This document shows, piece by piece, positions 37,101-45,064 of a stretch of DNA of 64,000 nucleotides (position 1 is the first letter of the stretch; each line of letters starts with the position of its first letter). A program made the translations under genes and the position numbers. The notes under the pieces were generated by a model. It ran no database searches, was not told where the DNA came from, and was given only the letters and a program-made list of their open reading frames with translations. Origin of the DNA: Lewinella sp. JB7 (lineage in GTDB: Bacteria > Bacteroidota > Bacteroidia > Chitinophagales > Saprospiraceae); NCBI RefSeq assembly GCF_024297185.1, contig NZ_JANCTD010000001.1, positions 62,001 to 126,000 on the forward strand, written 5' to 3'.

Positions 37101-40100
37101 AGCACATCAGAAACGTCCTGATTCCTACTTTCGGGCTGCTGCGTGCCGAGTTGCTCGAAGAGATCGACACGACGAACCTGGCGCAGGTTACCCGAGTCAA
37201 TAATTTGCGGGCCGACAGTCTCTCCTGGGAAAACATGCTGGCGCAGAACGACACGGCCCGGGGTGAAAACGCGGTATTTCAGGAAAATATCAGCTTCAGC
37301 GCCGGAGCAACGTATGCCGAGGACTGGGAGGAAGGGTCCGGTTCGAGTGTATCGTACGAGTATAATCGATTCGTCAATACGGAATTCGCGCTGGGTGCCA
37401 AGATCGATAACGAAGGAGGCATCTGGTTCGACAGCGAACTGGGTTTCATGGGTCGTTTCCGTTGGTCCACTACTAACAATAGCGGCACGGAAGCCGATAC
37501 CACTCGCAAGGTGGGCTATGTTCTGGAGGACAACGACATCGGTGATTTTTTCAGCGTGGATATCCTGCGCGACACCAGTTACGACGTACCGGCCTTCGAC
37601 TTGAAAGTGGGTACCAGCAGCTGTCCGCAGGAACCCAATACCCAGGCCCGCGACCGGCCTCAGATTCAGATACTACCCCCCGAGCGGGACGACGTGCCGA
37701 CCGACGGAGTAGCTTCTTTCAATTGCCTGATCACCAACTTCAGTGAAAGTCGGGAAACGCGGGAGTACCACGTGCGTACCGTAAGTACCACGAACCCCGA
37801 CGGCGCCGTCCTCTTCCTCGGTGGCCACCGGATCAATAACAGCCCCGCCTCCTTCTTCCTTGATTACGGGGAAACGATGACGCTCGAGCTTGCCGTCGAA
37901 CGCGGCCCGCGTGCCAGCAACTACCGCGACATCGGCCTCATGGTGTACCCCCCCTGCGAGTACGAACTCTGGCAGGACAACGGCGTGTTGCGCAATGCCG
38001 ATACGGCTTATATCAAATTGCTCAACTACGAAACGGAGTGTACTAACGTAAGTCTGCGTCACCCCTTCAACAATTGGGTGGTGAACGGCGCCTCACCGGA
38101 TTTCATGAAGATGACCTTTTCCGGCTACGATCTTAACAACGTGAACTTCGAGTCCATCACGCTGGAAGTACAGCGGGAGGGCGAGGGATACCTTGAGGTA
38201 GCCAACGTTCCGAAGTCCGCCCTGGAGGGGGCCAATTATGACTTCAACGTCGACCTGAGCAATTATCCCGATGGGCTCTACCGTTTCCGGGCGGTAGCTA
38301 ACTGCGGCCAGGATGGGGTCACCTATTCTACGGAAAAACAGGGCATCATCGACCGCCGGTCCCTGGCACCGTTCGGCTATCCCCAACCCAGCGACGGCTT
38401 CCTGCGCCCGGGCGGCGAAATTTCCGTCACCTTCGACAAACCCATCAACTGCGCCTTCCCGGCCGTAGACTACAATCCCGTGTTCCGCATTACGCGTGCG
38501 GATACGGAGGAAGAAATTCCGGTTACGGTCAGTTGTAGTGGGGACAAAATCATTCTGCAGACGAATCCTCCGCTGGCGCAGCGTCCCGACCTGTCCGGCG
38601 TCGTACTGCATGCCCGGGTGGATAGTCTGATGGATCTGAACGGGAACGTACAGAAGTACGCGACCGACTGGTCCTTCCGCGTAAATTCCCGACCGGTATT
38701 CTGGGATCCGTTGCCCATTACCTATACCGGCTACGCGGGGGAGACCCATATTGTCGAGGGCGTACTGAAGAACAATTCCTTGCTCTCCAAGCCCTTCACC
38801 CTCGATCTGCAGGACAGTTCCGGTGTAGTCCACTATCCCGACTGGCTGCGGGCGCGCCGCACCAACGGCACGTTGCTGCCGAATGCGGACGACGTGATCC
38901 GCTTTGATCTTGATCCCGAACTGGATCCTGGGATATATACCGATTCAATCGTCGCGCTGGTCGACGGCGAAGCCGTCGCTACGCCCGTTCGGGTGGAACT
39001 TCTGGCCCACCCCGTGAACTGGCCCTTCGATCCCACGGCCTATCCGTACAGTATGACCGTCGTAGCCACCTTCAGCCTAGACGAGACGGATAATCTGCTC
39101 TCCACCGACGAACGCGATCTGGTCGGCGCCTTCGTGAACGGAGAGATCCGGGGAGTAACCAACATCGAATATGTGCCTTCGATCAACCAGTACCGCGCTT
39201 TTCTAACCGTGTACAGCCACGATGTCGGTGGCAACAATGGCGAAGAAATCACCTTCCGCTTCTGGCATGCCCTCAATGGGGTAGAGTACGGTGCGATCGA
39301 GACGCTGACTTTCGTGTCGGAGACTTCCGCCGGATCTCCCGACGCACCGCTCATCTTGCATCCCGAAGGAATCTTTCAGGTCATCCCCCTCCACGTAGGT
39401 TGGAATTGGATCTCGCTGAACGTCCAAACTACCGACATGACCCGCGAACACCTGCTGAGCAGCATCGTAGGGGCCCAGACGGCCAACGACGTAGTGATCA
39501 AAAGCCAGTCGAAAATGTCTTCCCACGAGGCGGGTAAGAGCTGGAACGGCAATCTGAAAACCCTGCAACTCGGAGAGGGCTATCTGCTTCATCTGAGTGC
39601 CCACCCGGATACCCTGAAGGTCGTAGGTTTACCCAGTCCAACCCCGCTCGACGTTAGCGTAGCGAAGAACTGGAATTGGATCGGCTATCCGCAACTACTC
39701 CCGCGACCGGTCAATGGGGTGCTCGACGGACTCACCACCACCGTGGGCGACCAGCTGAAGGGACAAAGGATCTTCTCGATTTTCAATGGGCCGGCCGCCG
39801 GCTGGGTCGGTAACCTGAATCATTTCGCCCCCGGCAGCAGTTATAAGCTCCACGTAGCCAAGTCGGGCACCATCAGCTATCCGGCGCCGAAGGGAGTGGA
39901 CGAGACGGTTGACCCGGGCCTGTTCGAGCACAATATGAGCATAGTGGGCACCTTCGACCTGGCGGAGATCGGCGAGCAGGCCTACGATGACTTGGATGTG
40001 ATAGCCTACATCGACGGGGAAGTCCGTGGACGGGGCAAACTGGAGGCCTGCCCAAGCGTAGACGGATACCGGACGTTTCTGCTGGTACACGGTAACGCGG

Positions 40101-40528
40101 CGGACTTCGACCGGGAGATCACCTTCCGCATCCTAAACACCGAACGGGAAACCGATTACGCAGCTACCGGGGAACCCCTTCCCTTCTATCCGGACCTGCT
40201 GATCGGGTCCATCGACGAGCCCTACCCCTACATGGGCCTGAGTACGTCGGTTCCCTCGGCCCTGCCCCCGGGATACGCGCTGCTCGGCGCCGCTCCGAAT
40301 CCGACTACCGGACTGACGACCATCACCTACCGCGTTCCTCGGCCTGAATCCGTCGTGTTGCGGATCACCGATCTGACCGGCCGCCCCGTAGGACCCGAGG
40401 TGCGTACGGAAGCCACTGCCGGTCTGAACCGCCAAAGTGTCGACCTCACTCACTTGCCGAAGGGCATCTACGTTTACCACCTGGAGTCCGCCGGCTTTAG
40501 CGCGGCCCGTCGTGTCGTAGTGCAGTAA
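34193..40528 (+). CDS. Giant secreted multidomain protein with T9SS sorting signal
   Basis: A 2111-residue exported protein: signal peptide (1-22, ending VSAQ), a Cys-containing N-terminal domain (about 23-155), two fibronectin type III-like domains (about 160-345), carboxypeptidase-regulatory/CNA-B-like beta domains (345-640), a large unique region (about 700-1180, including SPDIPMLILHDPPGDNSYAY), Ig-like domains, two modules with HVGWNWISLN and NWIGYPQ, and a type A sorting domain (LGAAPNPTTGLTTITYRV to the end). It should be displayed on or released from the surface by the type IX system. No enzymatic motif was recognised. Confidence 0.85.
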   Translation: MHYRMFMLALCLALGSPSFVSAQYFPECAELNDGFDGSDDIHRFCVSQGTSDYYIYFSYQNISPAGAVCDCEENQREIIVARNSFRSGNNYFRFSPSSSVVTGSYNYAFGPDNSGDFYPRAVYAGKSKRITCLTSGTCYEETRNDNSGSLGAISGSTEAIREPTSFAATDGTHSDKIVLTWTRETDIPNHLHSYRIYRNDTLLTTVAGSASSYTDSNIGANVTYKYAVTTYTSSWGGHESRQVKDQGSAYLPFLNASDGTRYNSVRLEWANMSNVADEIRLEREHTNRQGAKVREELAVLGNNATGYNDQDAIPGFAYTYHLVPIGGTASPLSDPGYSRPDGVIKGYVRSKLGAGVSGVDVTVTLTETIPAGAAPYPSNCATTSYCATTDIDGYYEIRDIYYHEEATFRITPEKRGDSVVHVFNPALVERTIDVNAKTLNGVDFTDETVFTVAGKVHFPAYMGLGPECGMAEVAILIDSADFGIRTDGRGEWKFSIQNEGTYSFTPVFLHHTFIPSGAVTDPTSVRVEGDVVGIDFENTTTDSLQIVVQGSCNTTLGTETKVRVTSEDPLCYNVEYDVPESGVMTIYNLPARAYKVRVSAVASTNVFDQIGNKPLTVDLTVRDTAELITENETTTITPAILDTLSNDSIIVVQPADTVFAGSFDTLRAEVEPAARFIYRAPLVLSTDFVAAGAEVPACTPGPGVPELIMEQGFSYPITIEIRENVSVDCYLDTGFVKIYDFISDRGGEAIRLPIRNGRVQYTIEPGIPNLATNGGDRDYQKLLYIIPEVDFAESQPVEYWALVEGIKTNTPTFVSRSPDIPMLILHDPPGDNSYAYVEQGTTFESFTTVETEVGGAAGGFVNLLLGAKFKTPFSGHGFGTIIKFSAEAGRDNFNRSGIRTSMTFTETFSTSSMENLTGNDGDVYIGAAFNQEYSLSEEVSFNPDSCRAEVDIVPAMADNTFATTFMYTEQHIRNVLIPTFGLLRAELLEEIDTTNLAQVTRVNNLRADSLSWENMLAQNDTARGENAVFQENISFSAGATYAEDWEEGSGSSVSYEYNRFVNTEFALGAKIDNEGGIWFDSELGFMGRFRWSTTNNSGTEADTTRKVGYVLEDNDIGDFFSVDILRDTSYDVPAFDLKVGTSSCPQEPNTQARDRPQIQILPPERDDVPTDGVASFNCLITNFSESRETREYHVRTVSTTNPDGAVLFLGGHRINNSPASFFLDYGETMTLELAVERGPRASNYRDIGLMVYPPCEYELWQDNGVLRNADTAYIKLLNYETECTNVSLRHPFNNWVVNGASPDFMKMTFSGYDLNNVNFESITLEVQREGEGYLEVANVPKSALEGANYDFNVDLSNYPDGLYRFRAVANCGQDGVTYSTEKQGIIDRRSLAPFGYPQPSDGFLRPGGEISVTFDKPINCAFPAVDYNPVFRITRADTEEEIPVTVSCSGDKIILQTNPPLAQRPDLSGVVLHARVDSLMDLNGNVQKYATDWSFRVNSRPVFWDPLPITYTGYAGETHIVEGVLKNNSLLSKPFTLDLQDSSGVVHYPDWLRARRTNGTLLPNADDVIRFDLDPELDPGIYTDSIVALVDGEAVATPVRVELLAHPVNWPFDPTAYPYSMTVVATFSLDETDNLLSTDERDLVGAFVNGEIRGVTNIEYVPSINQYRAFLTVYSHDVGGNNGEEITFRFWHALNGVEYGAIETLTFVSETSAGSPDAPLILHPEGIFQVIPLHVGWNWISLNVQTTDMTREHLLSSIVGAQTANDVVIKSQSKMSSHEAGKSWNGNLKTLQLGEGYLLHLSAHPDTLKVVGLPSPTPLDVSVAKNWNWIGYPQLLPRPVNGVLDGLTTTVGDQLKGQRIFSIFNGPAAGWVGNLNHFAPGSSYKLHVAKSGTISYPAPKGVDETVDPGLFEHNMSIVGTFDLAEIGEQAYDDLDVIAYIDGEVRGRGKLEACPSVDGYRTFLLVHGNAADFDREITFRILNTERETDYAATGEPLPFYPDLLIGSIDEPYPYMGLSTSVPSALPPGYALLGAAPNPTTGLTTITYRVPRPESVVLRITDLTGRPVGPEVRTEATAGLNRQSVDLTHLPKGIYVYHLESAGFSAARRVVVQ

Positions 40529-40587
40529 GAGGAGGCACGGTCGTAAAATCGGCCTGCCCGGTTGGTCCGCTCGGTTTGCATTACCCG

Positions 40588-40605
40588 GCACCCGCGCGCC
40601 GCCGC
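40588..40605 (+). repeat. Dispersed GC-rich element
   Basis: Reads GCACCCGCGCGCCGCCGC, just before the 67-bp palindrome. Confidence 0.5.
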
Positions 40606-40622
40606 AAAGCACCCTGAAGCAC

Positions 40623-40689
40623 CCCCGTTGGACCGCTATAGCCGTTGGACGGTGTCACACCGTCCAACGGCTATAGCGGTCCAACGGGG
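40623..40689. repeat. Perfect 67-bp palindrome
   Basis: Two 33-base arms are exact reverse complements around a single central C at 40656. The arm contains GTTGGACCGCTATAGCCG then GTTGGACGGTGT, the same core as the tandem array at 54440-54570. It would form a very stable hairpin between the giant secreted protein and the broken sulfotransferase gene, and may act as a terminator or be a mobile repeat. Confidence 0.9.
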
Positions 40690-40741
40690 TTAACTTGCTA
40701 CGCGATGGTTCTTCATCTTATTACCTAACCTAGGACTGAAT

Positions 40742-41518
40742 ATGGACTGGACAAGCGCGAAAGTGGCCATCGAGGCCAAGGCTGCCCCCCTGCACCCGCG
40801 AATCCGACCGGACGACTTCCACCACACCATCCTGATCTCGCCGCGCCACAACTACTTGTACGCTAATGTACCCAAGGTAGCCTGCACCACTATCCGCAAG
40901 CTGTTGATCGATGCGGAGTTCGGAGAGGTGCGGCCCTATTCGGAACGCATGGATACGCTGCACTTCAATGAGTTTCTGCCCTTCCTGAACGTTTGGCAGG
41001 TAGGCGATCTGCCCCGGTATCTGCGGCAGCGGCGGCCGTTCCTGTTCTGCTTCGTCCGCAATCCCTACACCCGGATGCTTTCGGCCTACCTCGATAAGAT
41101 CGTGGGCCGGGAAGGCGAACGGAACATCATTTTGCGACAGCTCGGCCGTTTCCATCAACCCGACTACGAGATCACCTTCGCCGACTTCGTCGACACCGTA
41201 TGTGCCACCCCCGTAACCTACTAGAACGCCCACTGGCGTAACCAGTACGATCAGACCTTTCAGGACGGACTAAAGTATAACTTCATTGGTCGATTCGAAA
41301 ACCTCGAGGCCGATCTGCGGAAAGTAGCCGGGCGCCTGGGCATCGCGGACTTCATTGGCCCGGATACCTTCGGGCCCGTCGGGAAGGCCGGGCGGCACCA
41401 CGCGACGGGGGCCGGCAACCGGCTTCAGGAATTCTATACGGAGGCGCTGGCGGAACGGGTGTATGAGGCCTACCGCAGAGATTTCGAAGTCTTCGGGTAC
41501 GAGCGGGAGTTCAGTTGA
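40742..41518 (+). pseudogene. Sulfotransferase gene interrupted by one in-frame amber codon
   Basis: The frame is open for 258 codons except for TAG at codon 161 (41222-41224); after it the same frame continues NAHWRNQYDQTF … to TGA at 41516. The upstream part has the PAPS-binding features of Golgi-type (sulfotransfer_2) enzymes: NVPKVACTTIRKLL, matching the 5'-phosphosulfate loop, and FVRNPYTRMLSAY, matching the 3'-phosphate site. The downstream part carries the typical HWR.Q segment and C-terminus. A single substitution explains the damage, so the inactivation is recent, or the stop is read through. Confidence 0.82.
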
Positions 41519-41580
41519 TGCTGTCCCTAAGTATGGGGAAATTTCGGGTTGTCGGGAGTCAGATCGTGCGTTAGGCCACG

Positions 41581-41588
41581 TATATTTG
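41581..41588 (+). promoter_or_regulatory. -7 promoter box of the CHAT gene
   Basis: TATATTTG matches TANNTTTG exactly and lies 16 bases before ATG 41605, implying a very short leader. No well-spaced -33 TTG was found. Confidence 0.45.
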
Positions 41589-41604
41589 GCGTAACCTATC
41601 ATCC

Positions 41605-44202
41605 ATGTGTTTTGCCCGCTACGTCCTACCTGTCTTAGGTCTGCTCTTTCCGGGCTGCGAAGTCATCGATCCGCCCCCACCGCCTACGCGCATCGAAACC
41701 TGGCTGGCCGGACAAATGAATAGTTTGCGGGCGGAATACCAGGACATGCAGCTGATGAATGCCCTGCACCGGGCACGGCAGCTGGGGGTGACGGTAGACC
41801 GAAATCAGGATTCCATATCCGTAGGAGCCCGCGCGGAATTGTATCAGTACCTGGCGCAACTGCACTTTCAGCACTTCGTGTACACGGATTCGGTCGACTA
41901 CTATACCCGCCGGGCGGATGCCCTGGTAAACCAGCATTCGCCCGACACTCTGCGGGCGCGTCAGCTATTGTGTGCCGCCTACAATGGGTTCGAAGACTGG
42001 AATTGGCAAGACATGCAAATGCAGGCGCAGTTGGGCCGTCGTCTGCTCGAACGGGCGGGACAAGATCGATCGCTGCTCAACGGTCTTCTGCTCACCATCG
42101 AAGGGCGCGCGGCGAAGAAGTACGGAGATATTCCCGGCGCGCCAACTAAACTGCGGGACCTTGGCTACGCGGTCAGCGAGGACCGGTACCGCCGGGCCGT
42201 TGCCCTGTTACGATCCCTGGGCTCACCGTGGGAAAATTACGCCCGCGAGCAGTTTGCCATCCTACTGATCCGGGATCCAGCCAACGATCGGCGGGTTGGC
42301 AACCAAGTGGATACTCTGCGTGCGGCCGGGCGCGGGAGCGGAGCGGATAACGCTTACGCCGACCGGGTGCGGGGCTACTGGCGCCGGCGGCGGGGCGATC
42401 CAGTGGGTAGCACCTTTTATTACCGGCGGTTACTACGGCGTGACGACCAGTTTTTGGGCAAGCCCGATGCGGAGGCACGTTACGCACTGGAGGACTACGC
42501 TCTCCGGCGGGGAGATTACGATGCCGCCATCGGCCACCTGACCGCAGATATGGTGCGTCGCAGTTGCTGTCCGGAGGGGGAGGAGCCACAAGTGCCGGAA
42601 GACGTGGTCCTGTGCGACCGTCGGCCCTCCTGTATTCACTTCACTAGTGCCCTGGCCGGTCTGCTCCAGGCATGGAACGCCGAAAGCCCCGATCCCGCCC
42701 GCCGGGATCTGGCCTACTCCCTCGCCGCCCGATCCGTGGATCGGTACGAACGGACGTTCCGCTCCGCCAGCGAGCAGGACGTGCTCAACAAGAATCCGGT
42801 TCTCGGCGATCGGCTCATCGCCTCGGCACTCGACATCAGTATGGACATCGGCGAACGTACCCGGAAGCCCGCCGGGTACCACGACGCCGTCTTCCGGGCC
42901 ATGGAACTCGGAAAGTCCATTTTGCTCACCCGGGAAATCAGCGAAGCGGCGACGGTCCTGGCGGGGGACGGCGGTGGAGCTATCGCCGTCCGTATACGCG
43001 ATCTCGAGCAAGAACGGCATCAGATCCGCAAGGAATTCGCGACGACCCTGGAGCTACCCATCGACCGGCTGCTGCGGTTCGAACGGTTGCGCGTGGAACT
43101 CGCTGCTCTAGGGGAGGGACCAGAACGGATAAGTGCGGAAACGCCTTCGATAGCCAGTGCCCTACCTTCCCTGGAGGAGGTCCGCCGGAAGCTGAATTCC
43201 CGGCAGGCGCTCGTTGAGTTTGCCGAAACGGATAGCCTACTATACGTGCTCTACGCCGACCGGGAAACCAGCCGGGTCTACCGACTGCCCCTGGACTCCG
43301 TGCAAGCTACCGTGGCGCGACTGATTGACTTACTGACCCATAACGACCGCACCGGGGTAGTGGAATACGCCGGGGCCGCCTACGAACCATACCGTCAGCT
43401 GCTCGGGCCGGTGGCTGATCTGCTAGCCCGGCGGGAGGAGTTGATCGTGATTCCCAGCGTAAGTCTGGCTGCCCTGCCCTTCGCCGCGCTCACGCTTGGG
43501 ACGGTGACCGATCCGGATGCCTCCTTTGCCGACCTGCCCTACCTCGTCCGCACCCACGTCATTCACTACACCGACAGCTGGCGGGCCGAGCGGCAATACG
43601 AGCGCCTGCGGCAGCGACCGCTCGCCCCCCGGCAAGCGCGGGTGGGGGCCTGGACCCATTCCGAGCTGCAAAACTATCTGTCGGCTACCGCGGAGCACGT
43701 ACTGGCGAATACGGCTTCCGGCGGACGCCATTATCAAACCGACGCGTGCAGCAGTTCCTCCTTCCTGGCCGATGCGGCGAACTACGACTGGCTGCACCTG
43801 AGCGTGCACGCGACGAGTCGCGCGGACAGGTTACATCAGAACTTCCTCCACCTCAATCGCCGCGATAGCCTGAACGGATCCGCCATCGGGGAGCAGGTGC
43901 TTCCGGCACGCCTGGTAGTACTGGCGGCCTGCTCCACTTCCCGGGGCGTGGCACAGCGTTGGGAGGGGACCTTCAGTATGCGCCGCAGCTTCCACCGGGC
44001 CGGCGTGCCCGACGTGGTGGCTTCCGTTTACGACATTCCGGCCGCGGCTACGGCGGACCTCCTGGAGGTATTTTACACCCACCTCTTCGCGGGTTGCCCG
44101 CCGGCCGAGGCGCTGGCCCATGCCCAACGGGCGTTTGCGAACGGAGACCGTGGCGCCCGCAGGACCTGGCCCGGTGCCTGGGCGGGCCTGGTGGTCGGGT
44201 AA
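41605..44202 (+). CDS. TPR-CHAT protease-like lipoprotein
   Basis: An 865-residue protein. The N-terminus ends its hydrophobic stretch in LLFPGC, a plausible lipobox (C18), which would place the protein in the envelope. Residues about 30-470 are helical TPR-like repeats. The C-terminal CHAT domain (about 570-865) has the caspase-like dyad: H735 in WLHLSVHATS and C776 in VLAACSTSRG, followed by GVPDVVASVYDIP. CHAT proteins are caspase-family peptidases, often in conflict or regulated-proteolysis systems. No obvious substrate gene is adjacent; the preceding gene is the broken sulfotransferase. Confidence 0.87.
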   Translation: MCFARYVLPVLGLLFPGCEVIDPPPPPTRIETWLAGQMNSLRAEYQDMQLMNALHRARQLGVTVDRNQDSISVGARAELYQYLAQLHFQHFVYTDSVDYYTRRADALVNQHSPDTLRARQLLCAAYNGFEDWNWQDMQMQAQLGRRLLERAGQDRSLLNGLLLTIEGRAAKKYGDIPGAPTKLRDLGYAVSEDRYRRAVALLRSLGSPWENYAREQFAILLIRDPANDRRVGNQVDTLRAAGRGSGADNAYADRVRGYWRRRRGDPVGSTFYYRRLLRRDDQFLGKPDAEARYALEDYALRRGDYDAAIGHLTADMVRRSCCPEGEEPQVPEDVVLCDRRPSCIHFTSALAGLLQAWNAESPDPARRDLAYSLAARSVDRYERTFRSASEQDVLNKNPVLGDRLIASALDISMDIGERTRKPAGYHDAVFRAMELGKSILLTREISEAATVLAGDGGGAIAVRIRDLEQERHQIRKEFATTLELPIDRLLRFERLRVELAALGEGPERISAETPSIASALPSLEEVRRKLNSRQALVEFAETDSLLYVLYADRETSRVYRLPLDSVQATVARLIDLLTHNDRTGVVEYAGAAYEPYRQLLGPVADLLARREELIVIPSVSLAALPFAALTLGTVTDPDASFADLPYLVRTHVIHYTDSWRAERQYERLRQRPLAPRQARVGAWTHSELQNYLSATAEHVLANTASGGRHYQTDACSSSSFLADAANYDWLHLSVHATSRADRLHQNFLHLNRRDSLNGSAIGEQVLPARLVVLAACSTSRGVAQRWEGTFSMRRSFHRAGVPDVVASVYDIPAAATADLLEVFYTHLFAGCPPAEALAHAQRAFANGDRGARRTWPGAWAGLVVG

Positions 44203-44517
44203 GTGGCTTCCGCGGCTATACCGCTTCGCCAACGGTAGCGACCTCCGCGGTCCGCCGGCGTGGCCCCTGGTTTGGAAATTGGGTTAGTCTTCCGACCAAC
44301 GTCGCGACCGACATCGAGCAGCCAGGTAGGTCCCTTGCCGACCGGCAACCTACGTATCAGCGGTACTCGACTATCGTCGTGAACATAAGGGCAGTCAGCG
44401 GACCGGTGAGAATGGCTATTCACCAAAAAATGCAAAAATTAACACAACTCCATTCACAGTGGAGTGAGGCGCCGGATAATTGTCCTATAATTAAGTCACT
44501 CTTTAAATAATTTATTT
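44203..44517 (+). other. Intergenic leader of the double-glycine peptide cluster
   Basis: No gene seen. The right half becomes AT-rich. A small inverted repeat (ACTCCA…TGGAGT) lies near 44450-44466. TTG at 44480 and AT-rich sequence after it could form a promoter, but the -7 box is not convincing. Confidence 0.4.
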
Positions 44518-44679
44518 ATGAATTCGTCATCTTTTACTCCCCTTAGCAAGCAGGCAGTAGCCTCAACAGAAGGTGGTTTCATCCCAATTGTTATTGCCGG
44601 GTACGTTATTTCCGCCAACACCGTCGCTACGCTTTCCGGCATCGCGGCCGGTGGCCTCCTTTATGCTATCACTCACTAA
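44518..44679 (+). CDS. Double-glycine leader peptide 1 (bacteriocin-like)
   Basis: A 53-residue peptide. The leader is about 20 residues with Leu, Gln and Ala at typical positions and ends in EGG; cleavage after G20 would release a 33-residue hydrophobic core starting FIPIVIAGYV. The core contains GIAAG (41-45), a GxxxG motif as in two-peptide (class IIb) bacteriocins, where it mediates helix pairing in the target membrane. ATG 44518 follows an AT-rich stretch. The next peptide starts 10 bases downstream. Confidence 0.7.
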   Translation: MNSSSFTPLSKQAVASTEGGFIPIVIAGYVISANTVATLSGIAAGGLLYAITH

Positions 44680-44689
44680 ATACAACATA

Positions 44690-44851
44690 ATGCAAGTTCT
44701 ATCAAATATTGAGATTCAGCACACCGCAGGTGGGATAGCTCCATTAGGCTGGTTTCTCATAGCATTTATTTCTACCTATGGGGGATGCGCTATAGTTGAC
44801 TCCGAAGTCGCTCACATGGGAATCAACGATAGCAATGGAAACTGCAAGTAG
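44690..44851 (+). CDS. Double-glycine leader peptide 2 (bacteriocin-like)
   Basis: A 53-residue peptide with a short 15-residue leader MQVLSNIEIQHTAGG. The core of 38 residues has a hydrophobic first half (APLGWFLIAFISTYGG) and a polar second half; C33 and C52 could form a disulfide. Its stop is one base before the next start. The hydrophobic core and leader type suit a membrane-active secreted peptide. Confidence 0.72.
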   Translation: MQVLSNIEIQHTAGGIAPLGWFLIAFISTYGGCAIVDSEVAHMGINDSNGNCK

Positions 44852-44852
44852 T

Positions 44853-45008
44853 ATGAAAAATCAAGCCACTTTGCCAAAACAAGAATTACGGTCAATCTTC
44901 GGTGGTGCCGGTCCCTGTGCGTACGACCCACCCGACGGATTCTTTAACAAACTGGATTATTTCATCGGGTACACCTACGGCAAGTTCCGAATGAATTTTG
45001 GACTTTGA
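44853..45008 (+). CDS. Double-glycine leader peptide 3
   Basis: A 51-residue peptide. The leader (residues 1-18) contains LPKQELRSIFGG, a close fit to the L..(Q/E)EL..I.GG pattern cut by C39 peptidases. The 33-residue core is aromatic and polar (one Cys, several Tyr and Phe) and differs from the first two, so it may be a pheromone, a third bacteriocin component or an accessory peptide. A terminator-like hairpin follows 16 bases after the stop. Confidence 0.72.
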   Translation: MKNQATLPKQELRSIFGGAGPCAYDPPDGFFNKLDYFIGYTYGKFRMNFGL

Positions 45009-45024
45009 TCGATAATCCTTATCA

Positions 45025-45058
45025 CCTTAGCCGGAGAGTTCTCCGGCTAAGGCATTTT
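45025..45058 (+). terminator. Terminator or attenuator between peptide 3 and the CPBP gene
   Basis: CCTTAGCCGGAG (45025-45036) and CTCCGGCTAAGG (45041-45052) form a perfect 12-bp stem with a 4-base loop, followed by CATTTTTC. Only 6 bases separate it from ATG 45065, so expression of the CPBP gene would depend on read-through or on RNA processing. Confidence 0.75.
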
Positions 45059-45064
45059 TCAGCT

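Noticed and set aside
41222-41224. TAG as pyrrolysine codon in the sulfotransferase
   Set aside because: Pyrrolysine use is not expected in Bacteroidota and no pyl genes are visible; a plain nonsense mutation is simpler.
45005-45064. TTG 45005 as start of the CPBP gene
   Set aside because: The extra 20 codons are the terminator-like hairpin itself; ATG 45065 starts right after it and fits the family.
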